Shown here piece by piece: positions 1 to 13,324 of a DNA stretch of 64,000 nucleotides. This DNA comes from Sacculina carcini. Taxonomy: Eukaryota; Arthropoda; Thecostraca; Sacculinidae. Positions within the stretch are counted from its first letter, which is position 1. Every line of letters starts with the position of its first letter. A model generated the notes under the pieces. It saw only the letters and a list, made by a program, of their open reading frames with translations, was not told the DNA's origin and did no database searches. The position numbers were made by a program, and so were the translations under genes. The DNA lies in contig OU696583.1 in the NCBI GenBank assembly GCA_916048095.2, positions 8,894,322-8,958,321 on the forward strand, given 5' to 3'.

Positions 1-243
1 ACCTTCACCAGTAATATTCCTCCTTCTACACCTTCACCAGTAATATTCCTCCTCCTTCTACACCTTCACCAGTAATATTCCTCCTTCTACACCTTCACCA
101 GTAATATTCCTCCTTCTACACCTTCACCAGTAATATTCCTCCTTCTACACCTTCACCAGTAATATTCCTCCTTCTACACCTTCACCAGTAATATTCCTCC
201 TTCTACACCTTCACCAGTAATATTCCTCCTTCTACACCTCCAC
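1..243. repeat. 29-bp minisatellite in RXR intron
   Basis: About eight head-to-tail copies of a 29-bp unit (ACCTTCACCAGTAATATTCC followed by TCCTTCTAC), one copy with a 3-bp insertion. It lies just downstream, in the minus-strand sense, of the RXR exon 5 splice donor. The last degenerate unit runs into the donor flank, so the array seems to have grown from sequence next to the donor. It continues off the left edge. Confidence 0.9.
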
Positions 244-256
244 CAGCAATAATCAC

Positions 257-454
257 CGTGGAGAAGACGCGTTGTTCTTTTTCACACATATCGACCACCA
301 GTTCTGCGTCCCTGATCCGCTCCACTGACATGTCGATGCAGACTGTCGCGTGGGCCGGGGAACATCCAGCCACACGACCGTCCCCAGCAGCAGACACGCA
401 GCCGACCACCGACGCAGCCGCAGCAGCAGCAGCAGCCGCACGCTGCCGTTCCTC
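257..454 (-). CDS. RXR: RXR exon 5: hinge and start of ligand-binding domain
   Basis: The exon opens in phase 0 after a TGACAG acceptor and encodes EERQR, the residues that directly follow the RXR DNA-binding extension in animals. Nine alanine codons and a low-complexity hinge follow, then DMSVERIRDAEL, which matches the RXR helix-1 motif DMPVERILEAEL. The exon is 198 nt (66 codons) and ends CACG before GTGATT, phase 0. The rest of the ligand-binding domain must lie left of the window. The nine-alanine run in the hinge is not a usual RXR feature and may be a coding GCN expansion. The donor is less certain than the acceptor. Confidence 0.85.
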
Positions 455-462
455 CTGTCACA

Positions 463-500
463 CACACACACACATACACACACATACACACGTGTGTTTG
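463..500. repeat. CA/TG microsatellite
   Basis: Short interrupted (CA)n tract that forms the polypyrimidine region (TG-rich on the minus strand) immediately upstream of RXR exon 5. Confidence 0.8.
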
Positions 501-513
501 TGTATGTATATAT

Positions 514-914
514 ACCGTATATTTCGGCGTATAAGGCGACCGTCAGATAAGACGAGGTACAAAATTAGAGCATATTTTTATGCATTTATCATATATCGGT
601 TGTATAAGACGACTGATAAAAGACGAAACCATGTTTGTTTGATTTGATGGGTTTTAGATATACATATGGAGCAGGTTTGATTTTTTATATTGATGATGTT
701 GTACTGTAATACCTACTCTTATTGAGAAATAAAGGTGTTTGTAATCAACCATTTTTATTTACAACCAAAATTATACTGATTTTTTCATGTAAAATGAAAA
801 ATTCTGTACGCAGAATTCAAGGTCTAACTTTTATATCGGCTGTATAAGATGACCCACAATTTTTAAGGTGATTTTTTTACTTTGAGGGTCGTCTTATACG
901 ACGAAATATACGGT
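514..914. mobile_element. MITE-like element with about 28-bp inverted termini
   Basis: The left end reads ACCGTATATTTCGGCGTATA and the right end is its inverted complement with few mismatches (ACCGTATATTTCGTCGTATA on the other strand). The 401-bp interior has no ORF and two further copies of the CGGYTGTATAAGAYGA motif. It is flanked on both sides by TATA, consistent with a TA or TATA target duplication. It looks like a non-autonomous DNA transposon; the superfamily is not assignable from the termini alone. Confidence 0.75.
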
Positions 915-1489
915 ATATATATATATGCTTCTCAATATCTTGGGCTATGTATGTATGTATGTATGTATGCGTGAGTGTATCGTGTGTATATATGTGGTCG
1001 TATTAGTGTGTGTGTGTTATAAGCGCAACTGCATTCGCTGTATCAAACACATGACTAATTGTACATGTATTGATGTGTTTGTGTATTCGATTTGACATTA
1101 TGTATTCCTAAATGAAATTGTTCTCCATCACAAAATAGTGGAAAATTATTGAAATGATATGTGCATCAAACAGCTGCGGCTCGATGCACTTGTGCTACTA
1201 ATATGTTGATATTGTTCTTGTTTTCTTATGATGCATGTTATTGTGGCAAATATACTTACTTAATTACACGTGTGTTTGTGTGAAATATGTTTGATATTGA
1301 TGTAAAACTCACACAGACACTGTCTTATTGGTTGTAATGTTAAAATGCACGCGTATTATGTATGTGTGTGTGTTGTGTGTGTTTATATATTGTTCAGCAG
1401 AGTGAAGGTTCGACAGACTATTTGATATCTAAAATTTGTCTCTATCTATATTGACACTGTGTGTTTTGTGAAATGAATATATTGAACTG

Positions 1490-1493
<4 letters not shown>

Positions 1494-1565
<72 letters not shown>
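1494..1565. repeat. (CA)n microsatellite
   Basis: Pure CA dinucleotide tract in RXR intron 4, starting directly after an A/T-rich TTGAACTGAA sequence that recurs beside other CA tracts in the window. Confidence 0.9.
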
Positions 1566-1568
<3 letters not shown>

Positions 1569-1717
1569 TGGACAAACTGGAAAACTGCACAGAACTGAGC
1601 TGACCTAGTTGTCCTGCCCTGTCTAGCTAGCTAACTGAGCTCTGATCAACACCAGGCATGTGAATAAAATGCACCAACCACGCTCTGAATCACAACACAC
1701 GCTCACAAAGACGATGT

Positions 1718-2475
<758 letters not shown>

Positions 2476-2519
<44 letters not shown>
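2476..2519. repeat. (CA)n microsatellite
   Basis: Pure CA tract that supplies the TG tract in front of the exon 4 acceptor on the minus strand. Confidence 0.85.
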
Positions 2520-2521
<2 letters not shown>

Positions 2522-3044
2522 AGATATATTTACTATAATTCACTATTGTTTCTCACTCTTATATTTCAGTTGGCTTTGTCCGGCTCCTGTGTAAGTATGT
2601 CTGTCTGTCTCTGCACGTGTATGTACCTGTATGTGTGTGTGTGTGTGTGTGTGTTTTTGTGTATAGTTATGAGGCCGTGTGTGAGCGGTCAAATATTGTT
2701 TGTATGTAGATAATACTGTCGATTAATTATGCTTTTTTTGACCGAAGGAAAGCTTCTGTCAATTATTCTACTCTGAAATACAATTGATTCACATTCACAC
2801 ACACACACCTACACAAACACTTAATTTGTAAGTTTAAGTATACCATTTATACATGAATAAGTAATATTATTCCCATAGTTGATGTACGTGTGTGTGTGTG
2901 TGTGTGTTGTCAAATTGTTCATGCATAACTAAGATATTTATCTCGTTATCAGGCATTGTCAAGCTGTTTTCTAGTTAATATATTTGAAATGTGTTTTGTG
3001 TTTGTTTTGGTAATAAATATTTGAATTTGAAACACGGACACTCA

Positions 3045-3510
3045 CACACACACACTAACACACTGGTACACTGATACACTAACACACTAACACAATGATA
3101 CACTAACACACTGATACACTAACACACTGATACACTAACACACTGATACACTAACACACTGATACATTAACACACTGATACACTAACACACTGATACACT
3201 AACACACTGATACACTAACACACTGATACACTAACACACTGATACACTAACACACTGATACACTAACACACTGATACACTAACACACTGATACACTAACA
3301 CACTGATACACTAACACACTGATACACTAACACAATGATACACTAACACACTGATACACTAACACACTGATACACTAACACACTGATACACTAACACACT
3401 GATACACTAACACACTGATACATTAACACACTGATACACTAACACACTGATACACTAACACACTGACACTAACACACTGGTACATTAACACACTGGTACA
3501 TTAACACACC
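3045..3510. repeat. 16-bp tandem array
   Basis: About 29 copies of ACACTGATACACTAAC, nearly identical, in the intron between RXR exons 3 and 4, ending about 30 bp from exon 3. High homogeneity suggests recent expansion or conversion. Confidence 0.9.
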
Positions 3511-3540
3511 GACACACCGACACAGCAGCAGTAGACGCAC

Positions 3541-3759
3541 CTGTAGACACCGTAATGTTTGCCGCTAGCTCGATCACCGCAAATGGCACACAAGTGTTTG
3601 GAGTTGGACAGCGGGTGACACATTGGTGGCGCCACCTGGTGGTGGTGACTGGAAACGCGACCATTGGACGCGCCGCCACTACCAATATCGTCAGTTGTCA
3701 TGTACATGCCGGCTGTCATATTGCCCGATAACTGGTGGAATCCGCCACTTGATAACACA
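3541..3759 (-). CDS. RXR: RXR exon 3: A/B region end and first zinc finger
   Basis: Encodes a Ser/Gly-rich linker ([10 protein letters not shown]...), then [19 protein letters not shown], the first zinc finger of the RXR DNA-binding domain. The intron interrupts the domain after GVY and splits the Ser codon. The exon starts after TGTGTGACAG with one nucleotide completing a Ser codon from exon 2, and ends TACAG before GTGCGT with two nucleotides carried over; 219 nt fits exactly. A second copy of the acceptor region, about 40 bp upstream in the transcript sense, is separated from it by CA repeat. Confidence 0.93.
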
Positions 3760-3801
3760 CTGTCACACACACACACACACACACACACTTGATAACACAC
3801 T

Positions 3802-4627
<826 letters not shown>

Positions 4628-5139
4628 ACACATACACACACACACACATACACACACACACACATACAGACATACATACACATAGCCACCATATTTTAGC
4701 GCAGTGGTTTCAACCTGTATTCCATTATTAACCTTATTAGCTTATTTCAGTGTTGAAAAAGATAGAAATAGAAAAGACGTAATAAAAAACTGTTTATATA
4801 TACAATATTCATTCACAGCGTTTAAAGTTCCTTCAAAAGGATTAAGCAAAATGTTTTTTTCTCTTCAAAATTATACTATAAAAAACACAAATATTTTCTT
4901 TGTTACTGTTAAGAACCCTGATTTACCGAAATCATCCAAGTATTATGCTCCCTGCATGTTTGAATAGAAAAAGTGGTCTTTTTGACATAGTCAAGTATAG
5001 CGCTCCCGCTAACATTTACTATTTGTCTGTTAAAAAAGTGTTCAGTTGTTTTATGAAGCAAATTAAATTCTGACAAAAATACATTTTATGCATTTCAATC
5101 AGAATCCATCAAAGTCATTATCATCATTGTCACTAAGTA
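4628..5139. other. Gene-free A/T-rich intron sequence with dispersed repeat
   Basis: CA-rich stretch, then about 400 bp of A/T-rich sequence. Roughly 4730-4930 resembles 9000-9190 (shared TCCTTCAAxAGGATTAAGCA and flanking order), so a degraded dispersed repeat is present in both RXR introns. No coding signal is convincing. Confidence 0.5.
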
Positions 5140-5755
5140 CAGAATGAGTACAAAAAGAGTACAGAAACATTACAGAATGAGTACACAGAAATAGTACAGA
5201 ATGAGTACACAGAAAGAGTACAGAATGAGTACACAGAAAGAGTACAGAATGAGTACACAGAAATAGTACAGAATGAGTACACAGAAATAGTACAGAATGA
5301 GTACACAGAAAGAGTACAGAATGAGTACACATAAAGAGTACAGAATGAGTACACATAAAGAGTACAGAATGAGTACACAGAAAGAGTACAGAATGAGTAC
5401 ACAGAAAGAGTACAGAATGAGTACACAGAAAGAGTACAGAATTAGTAAACAGAAAGAGTACAGAATGAGTACACATAAAGAGTACAGAATGAGTACACAG
5501 AAAGAGTACAGAATGAGTACACAGAAAGAGTACAGAATGAGTACACAGAAAGAGTACAGAATTAGTAAACAGAAAGAGTACAGAATGAGTACACATAAAG
5601 AGTACAGAATGAGTACACAGAAAGAGTACAGAATGAGAAAACAGAAATAGTACAGAATGAGTACACAGAAACAGTACAGAATGAGTACACAGAAAGAGTA
5701 CAGAATGAGTACACAGAAAGAGTACAGAATGAGTACACAGAAAGAGTAAAGAATT
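5140..5755. repeat. 24-bp minisatellite
   Basis: About 25 copies of AGTACAGAATGAGTACACAG plus AAAG. Because 24 is divisible by three, several frames stay open and give 8-residue peptide repeats (MSTQKEYR and others); these are by-products, with no start context or homology. Confidence 0.92.
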
Positions 5756-5884
5756 TGACTTTGCAAACTGGTATTTCTCACATACTCAAGTATAATGCTG
5801 CTGTCCCAACTTTTCATGTTGAAATTTGGCACGAAAATGGCAGCTGATTATACCTGGGTGATTACGCTAGTATAATAGCACAGG

Positions 5885-6290
5885 TGGTGATATATAGATG
5901 GCGCAATAATCGCGACTATCACCTGTTACTATTCATGTTGGTTGTGGTAAGATATAGATGGCGTATTAATCGCGACTATCACCTGTTACTATTCATGGTA
6001 GTTGTAGTGAGATATAGATAGCGCATTAATCGCGACATTCACATGTTATTATTCATGGTGTGTGGAAGTATAGATGGCGCATTAATCGCGACATTCACCT
6101 GTTATTATTCATGTTGGTTGTGGTAAGATATAGATGGCGTATTAATCGCGACTATCACCTGTTACTATTCATGGTAGTTGTAGTGAGATATAGATAGCGC
6201 ATTAATCGCGACATTCACATGTTATTATTCATGGTGTGTGGAAGTATAGATGGCGCATTAATCGCGACATTCACCTGTTATTATTCATGG
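5885..6290. repeat. About 60-bp minisatellite duplicating the RXR exon 2 donor
   Basis: Seven diverged copies of a unit of about 60 bp containing ATTAATCGCGACATTCACCT followed by GTTATTATTCATGGTAGTTG. Two blocks of 176 bp (from 5931 and from 6107) are essentially identical, a higher-order duplication. On the minus strand the motif reads ATGAATAATAACAG then GTGAATGTCG: the last codons and donor of RXR exon 2. The true exon end at 6275 is the most upstream copy in the transcript sense; the other copies lie in the intron. Confidence 0.9.
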
Positions 6291-6464
6291 TAGTTGTGGG
6301 GGAAGGCGGGTGGTTGATGCTAGTAGCTGATGAGTGAGACGACATGAAACCAGCGGCCACCACGCCACTAGATGATATCAGAGTGTTCGTGTCCGGCTTA
6401 ATGTCCAGCGGCGACTGCGGACCCATTGAAGGCTGCGAGTCCATGCTGGCACTCAACGAACCAC
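6275..6464 (-). CDS. RXR: RXR exon 2: A/B (transactivation) region
   Basis: Encodes [20 protein letters not shown] and a Ser/Pro-rich tail ([14 protein letters not shown]), low-complexity sequence typical of RXR A/B regions, which vary widely between species. It starts after TTTGTTGCAG in the phase left by exon 1 (G/GT) and ends AACAG before GTGAAT in phase 2, joining exon 3 exactly; 190 nt. The assignment rests on splice consensus and phase continuity on both sides, not on conserved residues. Its 3' end lies within the minisatellite at 5885-6290. Confidence 0.75.
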
Positions 6465-6489
6465 CTGCAACAAACATAAACATAAACAT

Positions 6490-6510
6490 ACACACAGACC
6501 CTCAGACAAG

Positions 6511-6555
<45 letters not shown>

Positions 6556-6860
6556 ACACTGATACACACATTGACACACACAAACACACGCTGACACAAA
6601 CACACACCGACACAAACACACACTGACACACACAAACACAAACTGACACACTGACACACTAAAATCAATTAACACACTCTGACACTGACACTGACACACA
6701 AACACACACACACACACACAAACACAGACTGACACACATAAACACAGACAAACAAACACTCACTGACACACACACACACTGACACACACACACACACTCA
6801 CTGACACTGACACACTACACACACCGACACTGACACACACACTGACACACTGACACTTGC
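6490..6860. repeat. CA-rich and CTGACACA-type degenerate repeat
   Basis: CA tract with interspersed CACTGACACACA units, immediately upstream of RXR exon 2 in the transcript sense. Frames through it are low-complexity only. Confidence 0.85.
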
Positions 6861-7931
6861 TCCTATTATCCGTGTCACAGCCAGCCGGCCGCACAATTAT
6901 CAAACATCAACGATGCATGGAGGGAATTGGCAGGCACGGCAGACGAAGCGAAGTGAGTGAGCAGCAATAATCATAATGCCACACAGCGGCAGACTCTGCT
7001 AATATAAATGAGAGAAAACATGATGAAATAGTGTTGAGAAGCTGTTTTAACTTCTTGACCTCATTACGGACCGATGATGCAGCCACCAATTAACAATGAT
7101 AATTCACAAATGGAGTGCCAATGGGAGGTTCTCTTACGTGAACACACAAACACACACACGCTGTTTAGCAAGCGGAGAACGAGTGAGACAGATAGAGAGA
7201 GAGAGAGAGATGTGGGGGTGAGCAAGGTGAGCAGAAACACATCAGACCCGATCATCACCATAAAAGCAGCCGTATTATGACCGTATTGGGACGAGAATCA
7301 ACCAACAACACCAGCAGCACCAGCATACAATACTCACTAATCTGGCCCATATATATGCTGCATGTGTGTATGTGTGTGTGTGTTTGTCAGTGTCAGTGTA
7401 TGTGTATGTGGGTGTGTTTGTGTTGAATACGCGAAATAAAGTCCATACCAATAGCTTATCGACCAATCTGGCATGAGGCATGAGGGTGTCAGTGTCAGTG
7501 TCAGTGTCAGTGTGTCAGTGTATATGTGTGTTTGAACATAAAGCAGAAGTGTTAGTACAGTACCGTGTACCCGCTGCACTTACAACAATTAACATAATAA
7601 ACGCAATAGAGCACGGTCCAATTACATGACCTTGAACATCACAGCGGCCAGATTAACCACATCATCATCACCAACTCTCTCTCTCACTCTCTCTCTGATC
7701 CTCTCATCCCACACGTGCACTTGAACTTGCACACACACAACACACTGGGCTTGTCATGCGGGGCCAGATATGGCGTTGTTGTGGTCGCATACACAAATGT
7801 AGCCAAACCAAACATGAACATGAACATGCTATGAGGCTGTGCCACCGTATATCATCACAACCATCCAGTACACACACTGACACACACACATACACACACA
7901 CAGCAGATGTGCGGGTAGAATACATTAAAAC
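6861..7931. other. Intron sequence of RXR without recognised gene
   Basis: Mostly unique sequence with short TG/CA tracts (7365-7425, 7485-7530, 7870-7905) and a GA-rich run near 7193. I see no exon with convincing splice sites and conserved protein here. Confidence 0.5.
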
Positions 7932-8676
7932 CAGGGTTTGAAAAAAAACAAAACAAACACCATGGTTTTCTAGAAAACATCAAAAAACATTGTTTTTTTT
8001 GTTTTTTACACTTTGCACACGCAAATCGAAAAAAGGATTGTACCATACTATTTAGTATATAGTTACACATATTTTAGTACCACTTACCAAGAGTTTTAGA
8101 AATATTTAAAAGAAAAAAAATCATAAAAATGTACACACCGGATCTTGAATTTCACCTTGTAGCATCTATAGGCAACGGAAGTTTTAAACCGCTTCCAATT
8201 GCGAAAGCAGTCGATTGTAAACACCCACATATGTTTGCAAAGTCCAAATCCAAATACCCAGTGGTCTTATTTATGAAAACCTAGTGACTAAAATCGTTTT
8301 TTCCATGGAGGTTAATTCATGTTTGTTTTCAGAGTAAACACAGTTTTTTTTAACTCAGATGTTTCTAAAAATAGTGTTTTTCATATACATTTCAAATGTT
8401 TTGTCGTAAAAAATTAGGATTTCTCATAAATACCAACTACAATACTTCCCCAGCAGAAACCAAAAATGTTTCCCATATCGTGCAAACCCATGAAATCATA
8501 CCAAAAAGTAATATTCATGAAGATTTAAAACTGCATTGATGAACTCATTTACTAATTCTGAAAATAGTTGATCATTCCTATATGAGAAAATTCATTTCTG
8601 TCAAAAAGAACAATTGAAAAAAAACATGGTTTTAAAAAAAACCACTTGGTTTAAAATTTAAACCAAACAAACCCTG
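7932..8676. mobile_element. Non-autonomous hAT-like element
   Basis: The 745-bp A/T-rich segment begins CAGGGTTTG and ends CAAACCCTG, inverted termini of the hAT type. It is flanked by ATTAAAAC on the left and ATTAAAAA on the right, an 8-bp target duplication with one mismatch. There is no transposase-like ORF inside. Internal TTTAAACC/GGTTTAAA runs near the right end also pair with the left end. Superfamily by termini plus 8-bp TSD; family unknown. Confidence 0.75.
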
Positions 8677-9446
8677 ATTAAAAAACAAGTGAAGTATTGC
8701 TAAGAGTAATACCACGTGCAAAACTAGCACAAAATTCAAGCGCAAATTTCAGTGAATAAAACACAAAGGCGACAATGCGGGCAAAACAGTCATACTATTA
8801 CTTGATATAGTTATAGGCACAGTATCACCAAAGACCCGCATAATATTAGCATAAGTAGAAGAGTTTTCGTCAACGAAATATCGCTTGTTCACACTGTGAT
8901 CACAGTATCTCAGCAAACTCATCCAGTAAGTTCATCCATCCAGTAGTTCAGTGCTCACAGCTCTTTCAAATCAGCACTCACTTGTTATTCTTCTTCTATT
9001 CTTGATAGCTATACGAAAATATAAAAATACAAACGATGTAATAACAAAACTATATTCAATAAATATTCATTCATACAACTCCTTCAAGAGGATTAAGCAA
9101 AACTACGTGCTTCAGGAGAAAATATATAATGCATAGATTGAAGATATTTGTTTTAAACATTTACAGCAACCCTCGCACCCCTAGGAACCAGACTAGCACC
9201 TCGGTTAAGAACTCCAGCAGTAAACGGTGTTGTGTCGCCACACAATCTAAATGTCACACCGAAATCGTAACAACTGGCAGAAACCAAGGAAGAACCGAGG
9301 TGACAACATGTTTGATGAAAATTCATTGAAACAACATCTCCATCGCAACAAATAACGTTGCAAATATCTGGCGATATCAGGAATATTCACAGGATTGTAA
9401 TTGAAAATACAGCATGATCCGCTTCTCACATACACACACACACACA

Positions 9447-9490
<44 letters not shown>

Positions 9491-9590
9491 GAACATCCTC
9501 CTGGTATCCTCCAGAATATCCTCACCTGGTTGAGTATGCCTACATCAATGCATAGATGCTGTAATATAGATATCAATCTTGAATAAGACA
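8677..9590. other. RXR intron 1, A/T-rich, with CA tract
   Basis: Contains the second copy of the dispersed repeat noted near 4730 and a CA tract at 9425-9489. No gene recognised. Confidence 0.45.
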
Positions 9591-9604
9591 CACGATAATC
9601 CAAA

Positions 9605-9720
9605 GACCACTTCCACTTCCACTTCAGTCACTTCAGTCTACCGCTTCCACTTCCACTTCAGTCACTTCAGTCTACCGCTTCCACTTCAGTCTACCACTTC
9701 AGTCACTTCAGTCTACCGCG
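9605..9720. repeat. Short minisatellite (CTTCCACTTCAGTCACTTCA type)
   Basis: Nested repeats of CTTCCACTTCCACTTCAGTC and ACTTCAGTCTACCGC, two to four copies, in RXR intron 1. Confidence 0.8.
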
Positions 9721-9965
9721 CGCGGCGCTGGAGTGCGCACGCGACCGGGGCTCCTGTGATAATTTGTCGTGTAGTTATTGTTATATATATCTATGTTGTA
9801 AGATGCTTGTAAAAACCACGTAGTGGATGAGTATCGCAATAAATGAAATGAAATCCCCGAGCAAAACACGGCTATTGATAACGATATTACCTGACTAAAT
9901 GCCGCTCAAGCACAACTATCAACACGTTCACCCCATGTACACAGTGTACAGTGACATTACGGTAC

Positions 9966-10725
9966 CTGCTAGAGTACGGTAGCAGTTAACAGTGGACGAC
10001 ATGGAGGGGTACCACACACCAGCACCGTCACAAGCACCACCGACAGACAGATCGGCACGCTGATGAAGCACGGGCCAGGACAACTGCGATTCATAACGAG
10101 GCTGTTGAGACACAGACTGGCGCAGTGTTGACTTGTGTGACAAGTGCCAGAATGGAGACGCAAGACTGTCACTGTCGGCACGGTGATCACCCAACTGGTG
10201 TCGCACCAGCTCAGGATGCATGCACGTGCCTGCCACGAGGTGACTTCCTCCAGAACCAGCGCAGGAGTGTCGTGGTGGTGAAGTGGCATGGTGATCACCC
10301 CGCGTTCTTTTTCGAGGAGGAGAATAGGACGAAGGAGAAGACATGCTACGTCTGGGACCATCATACCATCGCTGCTTGCCGTTGACAACAGGATAGCTGA
10401 GTGATTCGCTACTGTCCATTACACTGGCAACGCCACCACAACCAGCAGTGGTCGCACGCAGACACGCAGTGGAATCGGGCTGCAAGAGGCTGTTTGTTGA
10501 AGTTGGAACACAGTTGAACAGCTGGACATCACGATGATGCAGGGAAGACGTGTGTAAAGAGTGCGTGCCGTCGTGCGGCAGTGTTGTCCGCTTGTTGCCA
10601 TGAGCGCCGTCCGATGTGGAGTCAGGGAACACCAAGTGAGACTCGACGGGCATGTCGACCGGCGACATTTCTGCGTCCAGTCCCGACGCCGCGCACAACG
10701 ACTCATGACCAAGAACATCACCCAT
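9966..10725 (-). CDS. RXR: RXR exon 1: probable long N-terminal A/B region
   Basis: Open frame of 253 codons plus one nucleotide, from the ATG at 10725 (context GAGAG-ATG-G) to the donor GCAG/GTACCG. The carried-over G joins GT at the start of exon 2 to give Gly, so the phase is right. The product is Ser/His/Pro-rich and polar (MGDVLGHESLCAAS...), with a basic PPRKRTRGDHH segment about half way; no domain is recognised. RXR A/B regions are usually about 100-150 residues, so this would make an unusually long N-terminus. An in-frame GTG lies seven codons upstream but I prefer the ATG. Linkage to RXR is inference from phase, strand and lack of another candidate. Confidence 0.6.
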
Positions 10726-11917
10726 CTCTCTCACGATCGCAGACACAACGTCAGCAGGGAAGGTCGCCCCGATACCTCACGAGACACAACGCTCTCCCAC
10801 ACAAGAAGAAACACACTTGCAACAGCAAGGAAGCACTAGAAAACCGCGCCGAGTGAGAAACAACAGCGACAGCAGCAGCGGCAGGAAAAATATGTGAGAA
10901 CGCGCACGTGCGTGTGAGAGAAGGGGAGTTGCACTGACGCAGTTACTGACCGAGTCGATCCACTAGCAGGACAGCATGAGACCACTACCACGACTACGAC
11001 TACGGTGCTAAATAACACACAGCGGCATTGCTAAATAACCAACGAGCGGACACACACTGTGTGTGTGTGTGTGTCTGTATCGCGTCACAAATTGCGCACA
11101 GAAATACAGCACGAGCGCGGAAGAAGCAGCACTCAACAAGCAGCATTGATCTGTACTGGATGCTGCCCACACCATCAAATTGGACTCAAGATTCATCCAC
11201 ATAATACGTGTGTGTGTGTATGTATGTGCATGCACCTCCGATGAACACACACACACACACACACACACATACAGCCAAATGCAAGCGAACCCAATGACCG
11301 CAGTTAAAAGCACATACACATACAACACAAGATAAAGAGAAAAGAGACGAGAAAGAAAGCGAGATAGAGCGAAATACAGAGAATCTTGCACACGTTGCAA
11401 CAAGATCATTGCAGCAGGAAGACTGACGCCAGCACACCCCTATCTTACAACACAAGGACACCGTGTGTGTGTGTCAGTGTGCTGTGTCAGGAAACGCTTG
11501 GATGATACTAGAATATGCGGCGTTCTTAACTGCCAGTTTTAGGGACAGCGTAGTGATTGAACACAAACAAATACACACACAATTGTCATCGAAATTCAAT
11601 GTGATCTACGCGAGAAAAACAACTGCGAGAAACGTGCATTCTCCTCATAAGCACTCGCATGAACGATTTTCATCTGATAAACGCGAGATAAACACACACA
11701 CATACAGCTCATTGGCGCATTGGTCTCACAACAATAAAAAACGTAAATATTTATATCTCTCTCAACAAAACATGCCTCAGTAACATAGGCTGCAAATGTG
11801 ATGTTTACAAGTATACCACACACACACACACACACACACACACTATCACACTCTGAATATTCGTGTGTAGTTATGCGCAGAAAACCGGTATTGAGGAAAC
11901 ACAACCAAGAGACACAA

Positions 11918-11974
<57 letters not shown>

Positions 11975-12720
11975 CACGTGTATGTATACGCGTGATTGTG
12001 CAAGCTCTGTAGTGCACGACACCTCTACATATTGCAAATGTGCACTAACGGAAGTCAAGGTCACACGCGGCACACACACACACACACACACATACTCAAA
12101 TATATACACACATATACACATGACAGTCAGGGTCGTAACTGCACACGACAAATTAACCAAACCTTACACACACACATACACAGATCGGAGGACACACAAA
12201 CACACACACACTTATTGGAATAGTGCCAAACTCTCTTTCGCAAAACATTCGACAATGAAGTCCACAGAGCAAGCTTCACTTATAACACATCAGTCTAAAT
12301 AATACAAGATTGGCTTTCAAAATGGCTGAATTTCTCGTGATATTCGTTTGAAGACGACGCTGATTTCAACCCAGATAAATGGAGGGTGTATGAATATGAA
12401 TATTGTATACGCAATATCCTACCAATCACAAACACACACACACACACACAAACATACACATATGCAGTGTTTAATGTCAGAAATGTTGATAAACACGCAT
12501 GTGGACTGTAATCATAATTAAGTACACGGGTGCCGTGTGAAGGAACGCCTCAGGAAGAATTTGATTGCTCGATGGATGTTGCTGTTGTAGTTAACGAGGG
12601 CTTGATGAATGCTTTCACTAAATATACTGTATTACCGCCTCAATACAGACTGACTTCAACGATCTGTCAGCTTCCATCTGACGGAAACAATAACTTGATG
12701 ATGAAGCACTGCTAACCCTC
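10726..12720. other. 5' flank of RXR; no gene seen
   Basis: Probable 5' UTR and promoter region of RXR followed by sequence with several CA/TG tracts (11222-11270, 11817-11842, 11920-11968, 12072-12093). No TATA box or upstream exon can be defended by eye. Confidence 0.4.
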
Positions 12721-13050
12721 CACACTGACACACACACACACACTGACACACACACACACACTGACAGACAACATCAAATATCAAGCCGCATGGCAGATGT
12801 TCAACACATCACCGCCACTCTCACCGACCTTGAGATATTCTGCTGCTCTGTGTGCTCCATGCCATCACACACACACTCACAAACACACACTCACAAACAC
12901 GCACTCACAAACACACACTCACAAACACACACTCACAAACACACACTCACAAACACACACTCACAAACACACACTCACAAACACACTCTAACAAACACAC
13001 ACTCACAAACACACACTCACAAACACACACTCACAAACATACACGAAATC
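12721..13050. repeat. 14-bp tandem array (ACACACTCACAAAC)
   Basis: CTGACACACA units, then about 13 copies of ACACACTCACAAAC between about 12868 and 13045. Frames encode only T/H/S/N low complexity. Confidence 0.88.
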
Positions 13051-13324
13051 AGCGCATGATGCGAAACAGGAGAGAAGGAAGAGAAGTTGATAGCACACTA
13101 GCGTATGAGCATTATTATACGAGCATCATGAACCGGCCATATACATGCGTATTCAAGCACGAACACACATGCGTATAGAAGCGAGCAGAACGTGTTGAAT
13201 ATCGTGAAAGCCGGGACAACTCGACACAACACAATAACACCGGCACACACAACGCAACACATGCACTCCATCAGGTGCGTGTGTTCAACAAGCTATGTTG
13301 AGGTAGAACTGCTATAACAACAGT

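Noticed and set aside
1..243. CRISPR-like array of 29-bp repeats
   Set aside because: Units are directly adjacent without unique spacers, and the context is a eukaryotic intron.
5099..5832. Frames of 97-220 codons with MSTQKEYR or VLILYSFC repeats
   Set aside because: They follow from a 24-bp minisatellite (multiple of three) that is open on both strands; it lies in an RXR intron.
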